DNA of 64,000 bases from Diploptera punctata (Eukaryota > Arthropoda > Insecta > Blattodea > Blaberidae): positions 137,001 to 201,000 of the forward strand of contig JASPKZ010004576.1 in the NCBI GenBank assembly GCA_030220185.1. The letters run 5' to 3'. The position numbers and the translations under genes are program-made. Positions 10,011-20,468 of the stretch are shown piece after piece. The notes beneath the pieces are model-generated. The model worked only from the letters and a program-made list of their open reading frames with translations, was not told the origin of the DNA and made no database searches. Positions within the stretch are counted from its first letter, which is position 1; the number at the start of each line of letters is the position of its first letter.

Positions 10011-10330
10011 AGGTTACAACTTATTTATTATTTTAAAAAATTAAATAATCAACTTAATTGTTTCCTTAAATCTATCTGTGTTAAGTTTGCTTCGCACTGG
10101 GTTGGATTTAATTTATCTTACTTTTATTATTAAAGCTCTGTAAGAGCTCAGTCAAATCTGACCGTGAAAGGACCCGAAACACTTGCTCAGAGGTCTCTTA
10201 TTTCATGCTTGACGTTATTTTACGTGCCATAAATCTACGACATGGAACACAGAACCGTACGTTGTGTGCAGGTTGTATGGAGAAATGTTCATTGTGCTTA
10301 CAATTGTCTAAAAGAGGTTTGGGAAAAAGA
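10010..10330. other. No recognisable gene
   Basis: Intergenic or intronic. No motif recognised. Confidence 0.3.
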
Positions 10331-10334
10331 ACCA

Positions 10335-10545
10335 TTTTATATATATATATATATACATATATATACTCTGTACATATATAGCGCTCTAACGATCTGAGCT
10401 ACCCAAGTATTCCAATTCAAACATATAGTTTTCTTATATATGTAGTATTCTCAATTCACACAAGATGTAGCGGAAATTCGTTCCGACTGACATCTAGTGA
10501 CTAACATAACAGTTAAGCAAATTTATATATATATATATATATATA
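10335..10545. repeat. (AT)n tracts with tRNA-like head on the minus strand
   Basis: AT dinucleotide runs at about 10338-10370 and 10525-10545 flank a stretch (10380-10410) whose complement reads GGGTAGCTCAGATCGTTAG, a tRNA-like D-arm. Probably a truncated SINE head. Confidence 0.5.
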
Positions 10546-10547
10546 TT

Positions 10548-10600
10548 ATTCTTGTCTCGAGGGTCGCTGATTCAAACCCGGCCGGGGTCGATGGATTTTT
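10548..10600 (+). mobile_element. SINE-4 head fragment
   Basis: GAGGGTCGCTGATTCAAACC and GGGGTCGATGGATTTTTAG match the box B region and start of the body of SINE-4. Truncated after about 50 bp. Confidence 0.55.
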
Positions 10601-11120
10601 AGTGATATTGTAAAATAATTTACTACTTAGCTTATTTGTTTAATTTGTAATGTAATTGTAATGTTTTCTAATGTTTTGTTTTGGTGTGTTTTGCATTTTT
10701 GCCAGACGTTGATGTATTGATATGGACTGACGAAAGCAATTACAATTTCTCCTCACGCGATCCATTTGTAAATTGTTTTGTATTACATTTTTACTCTAAT
10801 AAAATTCCACTAATTACCAAAAGCAGCATTTAACTACAAGCCAAGAGGTTCAAGGAATGTAGGAAGCCCAGTGAAAAGGACAGAACATCTGTGAGGCGGA
10901 ACAGGCAATTTGCCTAGCCTGTGAAGCGAAGAAGAAAATTCTACTACTTCTACGCTGTAAACGAAGCCATGTTCAGGATTGATATACCTTGAAATATTTA
11001 TCGACTCTGGTCGGGTTTGAATCCAACTTCCAATTAATACAATGTGTTAATTAAGAAACCTAGTGGAACTATATACAGAGGAGATTCAAAGCCTCGTGGA
11101 CTTAATATAGGCTACTAATA
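10600..11120. other. No recognisable gene
   Basis: AT-rich; no protein motif. 10840-10940 (AAAAGGACAGAACATC, GAACAGGCAATTTGCC) resembles the 3' end of a LINE, but this is weak. Confidence 0.3.
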
Positions 11121-11123
11121 CAA

Positions 11124-11136
11124 TTTATTATTATTA

Positions 11137-11195
<59 letters not shown>
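11124..11195. repeat. (ATT)n microsatellite
   Basis: About 70 bp of ATT/TTA repeat. Confidence 0.95.
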
Positions 11196-11196
<1 letters not shown>

Positions 11197-11289
11197 ATAT
11201 TTTAAATACATTATTTGAAGAAAGTTGAGGACGACGGCACCTGCCAACAAGTACATTTTAATGTTTTATCTTATAAATTCTCTATATAA

Positions 11290-11640
11290 CTCTCATCCCT
11301 CCTCGACTCTTGTCCGACTCAGGCCTGGGTCGAGGGATGAGATGAGATGGAACCTCTTACATTGGATGTCAGTAAATAACAAGGATGTCGGTCGACCATG
11401 CCTGACGCATCATCACAGAGGCAGATGAAATTAAATTAAACGAAATGAATGAGAATGCGTGTGGATAAATGGCGGAATTAAATTTGTATCAAGGGAAAAT
11501 GGGAGAAATCCCGACAAAAATCTGCCTAGACTCAGATTCGTGGACCACGAAACCTACATGGAGTGACCGAGACGCGAATTCGGGGCCTCGTAGGTAAGAG
11601 GCGAGCTTTTAACTTCTTGAACGGAGTAATCTCACCATAT
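11290..11640. repeat. Dispersed repeat F, copy 1
   Basis: Shares GGTCGAGGGATGA and a following purine-rich body, then a TCCACGAA...GAGTGACCGAGAC tract, with 12885-13085. Possibly an old SINE. Diverged. Confidence 0.5.
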
Positions 11641-11727
11641 ATCTCTAATGTGAACTAATACAGGTATTTTTTAATGATTTTGCGTATGATTCATCATCAT
11701 CACCATCATCATAGTACATTCACGAAT

Positions 11728-12320
11728 TTAGGGTATTTGTTGACCTGTTTCGGCCTCAAGAGAAACACCATCCAAAAGTATTTTGAGTGGACTTCCTGGT
11801 CTTCTTCTTCCTGCTGGTTGATATAACATTTGTTTGGGTATCCTGTGATCTTCCATTCGATGAACATGTTGAATCCATCTTGACTTATAATCAGAAATGT
11901 TGTTTTCTAAAGGTTCCATGTGTAATTCTTCTAAGATGTCTTCATTTTTTTTTAGATCTAGTAGTGTGTATCCTGCAGTCCTCCAAAGGTATCTCATTTC
12001 AGCAGATCTAAGTCTCTGTATATCCTTCTGTTTCAGCTTCCATACTTCGCTACCATACAAAAGAGTTGGAAGAGCCAATGTTTTATACACTTTTAGTCTT
12101 GAATGTTTTTGGACTAACTGTGGCTTGAAGATAGAATTTATTAACCCTAATATTATTAAAAATTTAGATATTTTTGCATTTACATCCTTTTCTTCTTTAT
12201 ATGAGATTTTGCATTCTAGATATGTGAAATTATTCACTTGCTCCAAAATTTTATTGTCTAGTACAATTTTACTTCTGACGGGATCTACACCTTGAAATGC
12301 CATACTTTTTCTTTTCCCTG
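11728..12320 (-). mobile_element. LINE polymerase C-terminal fragment (family C type)
   Basis: 191 codons open on the minus strand. Motifs: VNNFTYLECKIS (Y-L-G motif mutated to Y-L-E), LKVYKTLALPTLLYGSEVW, RLRSAEMRYLWRTAGYTLLD, KKNEDILEELH, RWIQHVHRMEDHRIPKQML and GRRRPGSP. This is the domain after the RT palm in insect RTE/Jockey-like LINEs. The active-site region is absent, so the copy is dead. Confidence 0.8.
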
Positions 12321-12329
12321 TAGATATCT

Positions 12330-12880
12330 TGAATCCATATTCTTCTGTTCACCTCCTTCAAATTATGATTGATGTTGTTTTACTACCTGAATCTTGGACT
12401 ACCTTCTGGGAAGCTTTCACTCTTTGTTTCTTACAAGAAAATGTTATAAGATTAATTTACAGAATGTTGAATTTCTTATTTGGTTTCTATCATCATCACA
12501 AAGTCATCTGTTTTAGAGAACACGATTGTTTCAATATAGCCTACTGTATATATCTTGTGCCAGTGTTTCGCAGGATGGCTGACCTACATACAGTAGATTT
12601 TCAGTAATAACATAATCCCTAGACACGTTACTAGCGCTGCGCAGGTTAAGCAGTAATGGTCCTGCCACTTCGCTGCTTACAGCATGCAGGATAACGTCAT
12701 CCTACATACCTTGGTTTCCGTCGAGCGTATGTATGTTTGGAGTTTATCTTTGCTTCCCCTCACCTCTTGGTCCATCAATAATTTCATAGTGATTACAATT
12801 TTAATTTATGATTTTCGAAATATCTAGTTGTAGATTTAAAAAAGTGAAAGTAAAATTTTTACTCGTTCCCGCCTTACTGT
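12330..12880. other. No recognisable gene
   Basis: Probably includes the decayed upstream portion of the minus-strand LINE to about 12500. Nothing recognisable from 12600 to 12880. Confidence 0.3.
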
Positions 12881-12884
12881 CTGG

Positions 12885-13085
12885 TCGAGGGATGAATTGA
12901 TAAGCAACCTAAATAAGAAAACTGGATGACATCACAAGAGTACAAGAAATAAAATGAAACGGAAATAAAGGAATAACAATTTCGGCAAGAAAAAACTACC
13001 CTACCTCCCTTTATCCACCAAGAACCCTTCGTAGAGTGATCGATACCCAAACTCTGGACCCAGAAGTGGAGGACCAGGAATTTAT
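12885..13085. repeat. Dispersed repeat F, copy 2
   Basis: Diverged counterpart of 11290-11640, beginning TGGTCGAGGGATGA and including CCACCAAGAACCCTTCGTAG. Confidence 0.5.
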
Positions 13086-13415
13086 AAAAAGGTCCCTTGC
13101 CTCTGGTTCCGAGGGTCGCGGGTTCAAACGCGGCCGCGGTAGATGGATTTTTTTAGGATGGAAAGATCCAAGGAGCAAGTCCTCCGGGAGGGACTTTAAT
13201 CCGTGGGTCCCGAGTTTGAAGGTTTCAGGCTCGTAAAAGATCCTTAAGCCTGTACAAGAGGCCTCTAAGCAAAATTTTACCGGCCGATCTCAAACATCCT
13301 AGTAATACCTTAGTTGCCAGCTAGATGTCTCATTGATTCGATGTGTTGACCGCATGTCACTCGTGCCATATTTGGACAAATAAGGTAACTAAAAATGAAC
13401 TTGGTCTATAAACTC
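13085..13415 (+). mobile_element. SINE-4 copy
   Basis: Box B-like GGGTTCAAACGC, then body blocks AAGTCCTCCGGGAGGGAC, CCGTGGGTCCCGAGT, CAGGCTCGTAAAAGATCC and CCTAGTAATACCTTAG, and the CTAGATGTCTCATTGATTCG module. The body occurs at least six more times in this window. 5' part of the head missing. Confidence 0.75.
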
Positions 13416-13419
13416 TTGA

Positions 13420-14010
13420 TAAAAGAGAGACTATGGCTCAAAAATGAGCTAAGCTATTAATCAAATCACCGCATTGTAAATTTTACATGTCACATATAGA
13501 AATACATTATATAATGGAATTAACACATGTGGACGTAAAGCCAGCAGCCGGTGGTAGCTCAAGAGCTTTCTAGGCCTGTCGCGCCATGGACTTTAGTTTT
13601 AGTTTTTATTATTAATAAGTAAAATGAATTGATTAAATTAATATTATTGACTATTTTAGCAGAAAAGTTCATCAGAATTAAAATCTGAAGATGTAATTAA
13701 TTGTTTTCACACACACACACACACACACATACATACACTTTTAACCACACAAGGACATGAAGGGCTTCCCCGAATGAGATATCAGCTCAATATCAGGGGA
13801 ACCTCCGAGACAACACAATATTCAGACGAAACACACCATTCACACACATCAATTAATATACGAATAAAATATACTTTACAACATGTGATGCGAAAATGTT
13901 TCTTTAGTTACAGTCATACACCATGCGCATGCGCCAATAAACGCGGAACGGTTTACACTATGGAACCACGGTATGCAGCCAGCATATACATAATATTTAA
14001 AGTACCCAGA
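13420..14010. other. No recognisable gene; short (CA)n at about 13710-13730
   Basis: A tRNA-like remnant GGTGGTAGCTCAAGAGC lies at about 13551. The rest shows no motif. Confidence 0.35.
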
Positions 14011-14110
14011 AGCTAACCTTATGCAATTTAAGTACTCTAACCTGTGAAAGACCAATCTAAAAGCTAACCTGACGCAATTTAAGCACTCTAACGCGCGAAA
14101 GAATGCAATG
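14011..14110. repeat. 51-bp direct duplication
   Basis: AGCTAACCTTATGCAATTTA at 14011 is repeated with a few substitutions at 14062 (AGCTAACCTGACGCAATTTA), including the following CTCTAAC and GAAAGA. Confidence 0.8.
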
Positions 14111-14504
14111 CTAAAAAAAAAATAAGTTCTGAAATTCTGAAATATATGTATACAGTACTTATTCTATGTTGGCTGCACTGGAACACGTATTTGTTGTTAT
14201 ATAGAATATTCGTTAACATCGATATCACTCCCATGTCTTCATGCTACCTATGTTGTTAAATATCATAGAAAAATATATTAAAATAATCATTATAAAAACA
14301 TGTAAAAATCATTATAAAAGGTGGGAAATATTTTGAGGAGTTTATGAAGGAATTTAAAAAAGTCATATCACATGTTGTAAAGTTTAGCCAAAGTTTTAAT
14401 TATTCTTTCTTTCTTTTTACAGATGGAAAATAACTATAAAAAGAAGATAGAGAATTCGTATATGAAGAACATTGAAAAGATCTAGTTCGGTATTTTTTTT
14501 TTCA

Positions 14505-14671
14505 GAAACTGTTAATCGTTTAGTCGGTCGCGTTTAATATTTTCGGTAGTGGTGAACAATAATTTTAAAGTGTTGAGTAATATGAAGATAGTGTAGTGTG
14601 ATGAAGACAAGAAACAAGATTTGACCTCACGATGTGCACCTGAGTGAAGATATGACCTGTCAGCTGGGAAA
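14505..14671 (+). other. Candidate exon (5' UTR-like) of an unidentified plus-strand gene
   Basis: A strong polypyrimidine tract and CAG (TTTTTTTTTTCAG, to about 14504) is followed by about 167 bp of mixed sequence unlike its AT-rich surroundings (GTCGGTCGCG, AGTGGTGAACAATAA). It ends in AAAAG at a consensus donor GTGAGTAC from 14672. An ATG at 14652 would give MTCQLGK before the donor. This could be a leader exon or first coding exon, or chance. No downstream exon identified. Confidence 0.3.
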
Positions 14672-14949
14672 AGGTGAGTACATGTACAGTAGAACCTGCT
14701 TCAGCATGATCAATACTAGAGAAACATTAGCTAATGAACATTAAAATATTTAAAGATATTTTACAACTGAAATAATCCACAGAATAAACGCTTTAAATAT
14801 TTAATAATACTCCATTCTTATTCTACATAGAGCAAATGGAAAAAAATACATTTAAGTAATATATTCCATAATCAGATTAAAAAAAATCCTCTGTCTGATC
14901 TCAAAAGAATTCTATTGTAAAGTAGCTTGATTTCTTATTTTTATAATAA

Positions 14950-15770
14950 AAATAGAAATAAATCAGGGAGTAAGACAAGGGTGTCCGTTGTTCACCAGTA
15001 TTATTTAAATTATATACTTGGACCATGTCATAAATAAATGGCAAGAACAAATTAATATAAATAGTGTATTGACAACTCTGCTTTTTGCAGACGATCGAGT
15101 GATAATGACAGCATCAGAAAATGATTTACAACAATTCCTTTATACTTTAAATAATATTTCTCTAAAATACAATTTATGAATATCTACATCTAAAACAAAA
15201 ATATTAGCTCTGAAAGGAAAATGTGCAATAAGAACAAAAAAATGATAAACAATGTAATTATAGACCAAGTTCAGAATTTGGGATGTCATTTAGGCAATGA
15301 CAGAAATTTAGACAAACACACTAAAATATAACGATTCAATTATCCATGTGGCACAATTAAACGCACTTTATTGAATAAGACTAGATAAGAAACTATTTTG
15401 AAGTTTTACAAAGTTTGGCACTTCCATCTCTTATCTATGGATGTGAAACCTGGACATTAAGAAAGGCAGATAGTAAACAAATAGAGGCTGCAGAAATGAG
15501 GATATTGAGAGCAATAGCAGGATACCAAAGGACCGATAAAAAGAAAAACGAAGATATAAGAACTGAACTTAATATAAATTTAATCTCTGTGAAAGAATAA
15601 AATATCAAAATGCTTACCTTCAGCACGTATTGCGAATGAATGAATAGCGCATACCAATAAGAATGTATAATTATAAACCGAAAGGGAGAAGATTGTTGGG
15701 AAGACCATTGAAGAGATGGAAGGGCCAGTTCGATCTATAATGAGATCGGAACAGGCCATTGGGCTTAATC
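14950..15770 (+). mobile_element. Degenerate LINE polymerase (RT palm to C-terminus)
   Basis: Reading across frameshifts: VRQGCP (motif before the palm), TTLLFADDRVIMTASE (FADD active site), LALPSLIYGCETWTL, AAEMRILRAIAGYQR and KKNEDIRTELNINL. It ends near ATGAGATCGGAACAGG. Multiple stops. Same broad lineage as 48030-48316 and 55590-56020. Confidence 0.75.
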
Positions 15771-15789
15771 CTTGTTGTTGATGATGATG

Positions 15790-16070
15790 ATTTTGATATC
15801 TTATTGATCAACGTTATCGTCTTCTGGCCTGACTACAGATCATGAAGTTCCGGGTTCGATTCCCGGTCAGATCATAAGAAATTTTCCTTAAAGGAAATTA
15901 TGCCTATGGTCGCCCATGATCTGAAATTTAGGTTTAGTTTAAGTTTTCGTTTACTACCCATAGTATCGTCGGGGTAACCATAACGTGCCTTCCACGCGCC
16001 CTAATCTCAGAAGTTGGTTACAATTTTGCTAAAGTTAGTAGAAAATATTGATCGATTTCCTATTTTGATT
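15790..16070 (+). mobile_element. SINE-3 copy (tandem, first)
   Basis: The tRNA-like head with box B GGGTTCGATTCCCGGTCAGA is followed by the SINE-3 body: TTTTCCTTAAAGGAAATTA, TGGTCGCCCATG, GGTTTAGTTTAAG, CTACCCATAG and CCTTCCACGCGCC. It has a directly repeated second copy starting about 280 bp downstream. Confidence 0.75.
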
Positions 16071-16395
16071 ATTTTGATATCTTCTTGACTAGTCTCATCG
16101 TCTTGAGGTTTGACTACAATTCATGATTCTCCGGGCTCGATTCCCGCTCAGTTCATAAAACGTTTTCCTTAAACGAAATTATTCCTATTGTCGCTCATGG
16201 TCTGAGATTTAGGTTAAGTTTAGGTTTAAGGACTGTCCTGAAACTTCGTTTTGATTTATTACCCATATTATAATCGAGGGAACGAGAAATCGCCTTTCAG
16301 GCGCCCCAACCTCAGAAATTAGTTCAAATTCTGCTTAGGTCAGGAGGGAATGCTATAAATATCTTGAGACAACCTGCTGGCATTAAAACAATTTT
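16071..16395 (+). mobile_element. SINE-3 copy (tandem, second)
   Basis: Same order of blocks as the copy before it, beginning with the same ATTTTGATATCTT leader and ending AACCTGCTGGCATTAAAAC. The shared leader suggests tandem duplication, not two independent insertions. Confidence 0.75.
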
Positions 16396-16499
16396 TTGAC
16401 GCATCTCAATGATGTATTAATAACTAAACTACAATAAATTCATGACATATGTAGTATATTTTTTATTTAATTTAATTTTTTTTGTTAAATATTTGTATT

Positions 16500-16900
16500 A
16501 AATTCTGCATAAAGATTTGTGTAGTCATCATCGCCATAGATGGCACTTTACCCCAGCCACTGATTCTCCGACCCTGACGTTTTCACGACAGTGTTGCCGA
16601 TATGGATATTCAGTGGGAGGGGCCGCTTCATGTATGCGGTTAGCAGACATACAGCTGACAACATCTCAGCAATTTCAAACCTTACTAGCGCGTTATAGCT
16701 GCGTCAAGAGCAGTGATTGGTTGTGGCATATATCTACTCCCATTCAACTATCTCCTTATTGGCAGTGGAGGGCGAGTTTCTACCTTTACCCCTCGTGTAA
16801 CCTAAACTTCAGAGCCGGACATACGACGGCTGTAGTAGCCCATTTTGAGCCCTGCTCGCTGACATGATTTTCCTTCCTTCGCCCTTGTCCAACGCATTCC
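16500..16900 (+). other. GC-richer island with an unrecognised 116-codon ORF
   Basis: Composition is clearly less AT-rich than its surroundings. An ORF (16517-16867) runs through it with several Cys/His but no domain I recognise. It could be an unknown exon, a CpG-type regulatory segment or an old element. No splice structure or codon pattern strong enough to call a gene. Confidence 0.25.
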
Positions 16901-16924
16901 TCCTCCATCCTCTAACATAAAGCT

Positions 16925-17220
16925 ACTTAAGATTTTCTATTTAATTTAACCATCTCAACTTCGGTCTACCTATTCTCCTACTTCCTTCAGGTTCTAGTAG
17001 TGTGAGTTTTTTTAATATGATTGTCTTGTGCATTCCTGATATTATGGCAAATCCAAAGAAACCTAGCTATCTTTATAAACATGACAATATGAGGGTCTGT
17101 CAATAAGGAGTACAATTCGTGATTGTATCTAATTCCCCATCTTCCATTTCCATCCACTGGTCCAAATATGCTCCTAAGGACTCTCTTCTCAGAAACCCTG
17201 AGTTCTTCTTCATTCACTCA
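16925..17220 (-). mobile_element. LINE polymerase C-terminal fragment
   Basis: Minus-strand reading EEELRVSEKRVLRSIFGPV, GRWGIRYNHELYSLLTDP and IKIARFLWICHNIRN corresponds to the ERRLRVFENKVLRKIFGPKR...LHNNELHGLYRKPDI...RRLRWAGH region of RTE family A. Diverged; ends at a foldback element at 17228. Confidence 0.75.
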
Positions 17221-17227
17221 CCACCAT

Positions 17228-17394
17228 ATCGCTCATTTGCTGCTACAACGTCATAACTCGAAAATCACGATTTTTCAGGACAAGCATTTGAAGTTTTAAA
17301 TACTGTCATTCTAAGTGTCCCTGTGATATTAACTAAAATATCGTGATTTTTTTAGTTATGACGTTGTTGCAGCAAATGAGCGATGTGTAAGGAC
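17228..17394. mobile_element. Short foldback element or MITE
   Basis: Arms of about 45 bp: ATCGCTCATTTGCTGCTACA at 17228 and its reverse complement, with one early mismatch, ending at 17394. Both continue through CGTCATAACT and AAAATCACGAT. About 70 bp of loop. No coding potential; target duplication not clear. Confidence 0.8.
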
Positions 17395-17528
17395 AGACAT
17401 TAATAGAGATTTATTTATACAATGTCAATTTAGTTTCTAATAATTCTTCAAATGTGATTTTAATGTGTTTTAAGACTATATAGCATCTGCTAGCCAAGAA
17501 AATTATATGATTTATTAGTTTTTGTATT

Positions 17529-17863
17529 CCATCCATAGTAATTCTGCCCGAAGGCAGGTCCTTTACTGCAATCATAGCATTTTCATGCTATGCTTGCAGC
17601 TTTACTAGGGAATTGTGTAGGTGTGGTAGCTTCCCGTTGCTTTCCACACCGGTGAAGGATGATGATGATAATGATAATGGTAAGGATGATGGCCATATGA
17701 TTTCGGGGACCGTTTGGGCCTTAAAGTTTTCCTGATATTTGTCTTACAGGTGAGGAAAAACCCCGATAAAAACCTCACCCAGAAAAACTGCCCCGACCGG
17801 GGATCGAACCCGGGCCCGCTGCGTGACAACGCAGCACGCTACCTCGAGACCACAGCGGTGGAC
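17529..17863 (-). mobile_element. SINE-1 copy with perfect target-site duplication
   Basis: Full-length SINE-1 in reverse orientation, 335 bp. It is flanked by a perfect 12-bp duplication AGTTTTTGTATT (17517-17528 and 17864-17875), so the ends are exact. Relatively young. Confidence 0.93.
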
Positions 17864-17894
17864 AGTTTTTGTATTACTATTATTATTATTATTA

Positions 17895-18270
17895 TTCTAC
17901 ATCTACAATGGCTTAACAATGTTGGGCCTTAGCCTCTCCTTTGTTAGGAGTTACTACACAAAATTAATTTAATTATTCATATTTCCCCACAGATGTCATG
18001 AATGGTATGCGGTCAACATATCGACCCAATGAGACATCTAGCAGGCAACTACAGAATTACTAGGATGAAGGAGGTCGGTAAATTTTATTTAGGTTTGACG
18101 ATCTTTTACGAGCTTGAAAATCTTGACTCGGAACCCACAGTTTAAAGTCCTTCCCGGAGGACATACTCTTTGGATTTTTCCATCCTAAAAAAAAAATATC
18201 TATCGATCCCGGCCGGCTTTGAACCTGCGACCATTGAGACCCTACAACCACTAGTCCACCGACCGACATT
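17895..18270 (-). mobile_element. SINE-4 copy
   Basis: Reverse-orientation SINE-4. Head at the right (CTAGTCCACCGACC, box B complement TTTGAACC), body TTTAAAGTCCTTCCCGGAGG, then the GAGACATCTAGCAGGC module and a tail with TGTTGGGCCTTAGCCTCTCC. Same tail as 25205-25592. Confidence 0.8.
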
Positions 18271-18289
18271 AGCATTAGTTATAATTTAT

Positions 18290-19080
18290 TTTAAGTAATG
18301 CCATGAGTGATTTATAATTTATCTAGAGGATTTGGAAATAGAGAGTCGTATTTCTTAAGACTATTTAACGAATAGAATTAAGCTGTTTTCGCAAATAATT
18401 ATTTAAATATAGTTAATTTTAATATTTATATACTTAATGTGAACGGCGATCTTTGAAAACAAATGAGAAATGTTTGGTTATGTTTAATTTGTTCATCACT
18501 GCAAATTGATCACACTATTTAATGCCAAATAGGATCGCATTATTGCAAGAATGCACCCTAGTGAAGTAAAAATGAAACACAGTAAACTGTATATTATAAC
18601 CAATATTATAGATTATTAATTATTTTTTTCGGAAACAACTCAGTAAAAGTAGTATTTAAAAATCACAATTATTGAACGCACAATTATCAAATGTGTAGGT
18701 CGAAGGAATCTGTTCATTGTATTCACGTAGACTTTCACGGCCGGAGTTGCTATGATAATCTTGATGAAGATTTTCTGGCTGTAGGCCGTGGTCGTGAGGC
18801 CTCACAACCACGGCCTACAGCTCGAAAATCTTCATCAAGATCAATCTGTTCATTATTTGCTATATTCAACGTATTTGTTAGAGAGTCAGTCATTGCAAAA
18901 TAATGCTCTGACCTGTTCAGAATATTAAAAAGGAGGAGCTTTCTTCATTTTGGTAATCAAAATTCGATAATTATCGAGGTGAAAGACGACTGTCTTTGGT
19001 TGTAAAAATAATTCATTGAAACGTGATTGATCATTGACTCTAATTAGGAGCATGAGTTAAATGGTCCAAATATTTAAATT
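18290..19080 (+). repeat. Dispersed repeat H, copy 1 (interrupted)
   Basis: Collinear with 60028-60610: TAAGTAATGCCATGAGTGAT, GGACTATTTAACG-like block, GTGAACGGCGAT, GACCTGTTCAGAA, AGGAGGAGCTTTCTT, GAAACGTGATTG. Interrupted at 18719-18842 by a hairpin insertion that copy 2 lacks. Class unknown. Confidence 0.75.
18719..18842. mobile_element. 124-bp hairpin insertion with 12-bp target duplication
   Basis: AATCTGTTCATT is present at 18707-18718 and 18843-18854, while the homologous repeat copy at 60028-60610 reads through this point without the insert. The insert contains inverted arms of about 33 bp (18760-18792 and 18807-18840; CTTGATGAAGATTTTC...GGCTGTAGGCCGTGG). They close on a perfect 12-bp palindrome GTGAGGCCTCAC (18794-18805). 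The left end has an unpaired leader CACGTAGACTTTCACGGCCG. No ORF. Confidence 0.8.
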
Positions 19081-19084
19081 CTTC

Positions 19085-19795
19085 AACGTTTTCAATATTA
19101 CATTTTCAAATATTCTGTATTTTAGTGCTTATAGATTATTTGTTAAGTAGCACCTGAAAATATAAATCAAAACTATTCAGTTGATCGTGAGAAAATGATT
19201 TATGCATTTTGTAAGCAGCACTTTAACGTAAGAGATGAAGGGTATTCCCCTTAAGAGTGCAACATTTCATTACATGGTTGCATAAGTGTAGGTAGTAGTG
19301 TTGATAGATCGCCCACCATGTAGTAAACAATCATTATATCGATATTAGAGAGAAATGGCGGTAGTTAAATACACATAGACTGGCATCTTAATTCGCAACT
19401 CGCCCATTTAGATCCAACTTAGCGCTTATATTATGAAGGCTATCACGAAAAATTACTTGCTGCCAGAACTGGTCACGATTTCGCCGTACATCTCTCGGCC
19501 TGGAGGGGGAAGGAGAACTGAGAAGACCGACATTAATTTGACGCCTATTATTATTTAGAGCAACTTAATTGAATAACGTTACAAGTACCGGAATATTAAT
19601 TTTTACGGATAATTTCCTTTTAGAACTGATTGATCGTCTGCCAAAGTAGAAATTTGATTACAGACCTGCAGAGTAGCAAAGAATATAAACTTTCTTATAA
19701 AGGATGCTCAGTTTTAGTCAGAGGAAAAAAATATTGTCCTTTGTGTATTATAATTAATATGTATAGGGTATGTTGGTAATTTAATATTCAGCTTA
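19085..19795. other. No recognisable gene
   Basis: Unique-looking intergenic sequence; no motif recognised on either strand. Confidence 0.35.
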
Positions 19796-19812
19796 ATAAA
19801 ATGTTTTATTTA

Positions 19813-20468
19813 CTTACTTACTTACTCACTGGCACTATCGAACCCGTAGGTTCATGGCCGTGCGGACATAAGCTCTCCATACATCCCTATCCTGAGCTAA
19901 TGCTTTCCAATCATTCGCTGTATAATCTACTTCCCTCAAATCATAGTTAATGTTGTTCTCCCACCTCATTCTTTGTCTACCAACTGGGCGTTTTCCCTCT
20001 GGCTTTCCTACAAGAAGTTTCCATGCAAGTCTTTCATTCCCCATACGTGCAACATGTCCTGCCCATCGCAGTCTACGAGACTTAACTGTTCTTATTATAT
20101 CTGGCTTCCTATAAAGACGATGTAGTTCATTGTTGTGTAGTCTTCTCCATTCACCTGTATGTTCATCTCTCTTTGGTCCAAAAAAATTTCCTAAGAACTT
20201 TATTCTCAAATACTCGTAATCTCCTTTCCTCCGTTAAAGTAAGAGTCCATGTTTCGCACCCATATAATATAATTGGTAGAATAATAGTTTTATGTATTTT
20301 CAGTTTAACGTTTTTTGAAAGGAGTTGGGACACCAAGAGTCTCTGCAATGCATAATAGCATGCATTTCCAGAATTGAGCCTATGTTTAATTTCTTTGTGC
20401 TTCTCATTCCTATTTGTAATTATTGTTCCTAGGTATTTGAATTCAGCCACTTCCTCAAAATTTTTAAG
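19813..20468 (-). mobile_element. RTE family A, 5'-truncated copy with 15-bp duplication
   Basis: Reverse orientation. 3' tail (TAAG)n at 19813; the truncation point lies just after the FKYLGTIIT region at 20468. A perfect 15-bp duplication AAAATGTTTTATTTA flanks it (19798-19812 and 20469-20483). It encodes only the polymerase C-terminus: YALQRLLVSQLL, GCETWTLTLTEERRLRVF, RLRWAGHVARM, RPVGRQRMRWEN. One frameshift near 20165-20209. Recent insertion by target-primed reverse transcription. Confidence 0.93.

Noticed and set aside
18760..18840. Rho-independent terminator or microRNA precursor for the perfect hairpin
   Set aside because: The genome is eukaryotic, and the empty allele with a flanking duplication shows this is an insertion. 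A small-RNA role is possible but unsupported.
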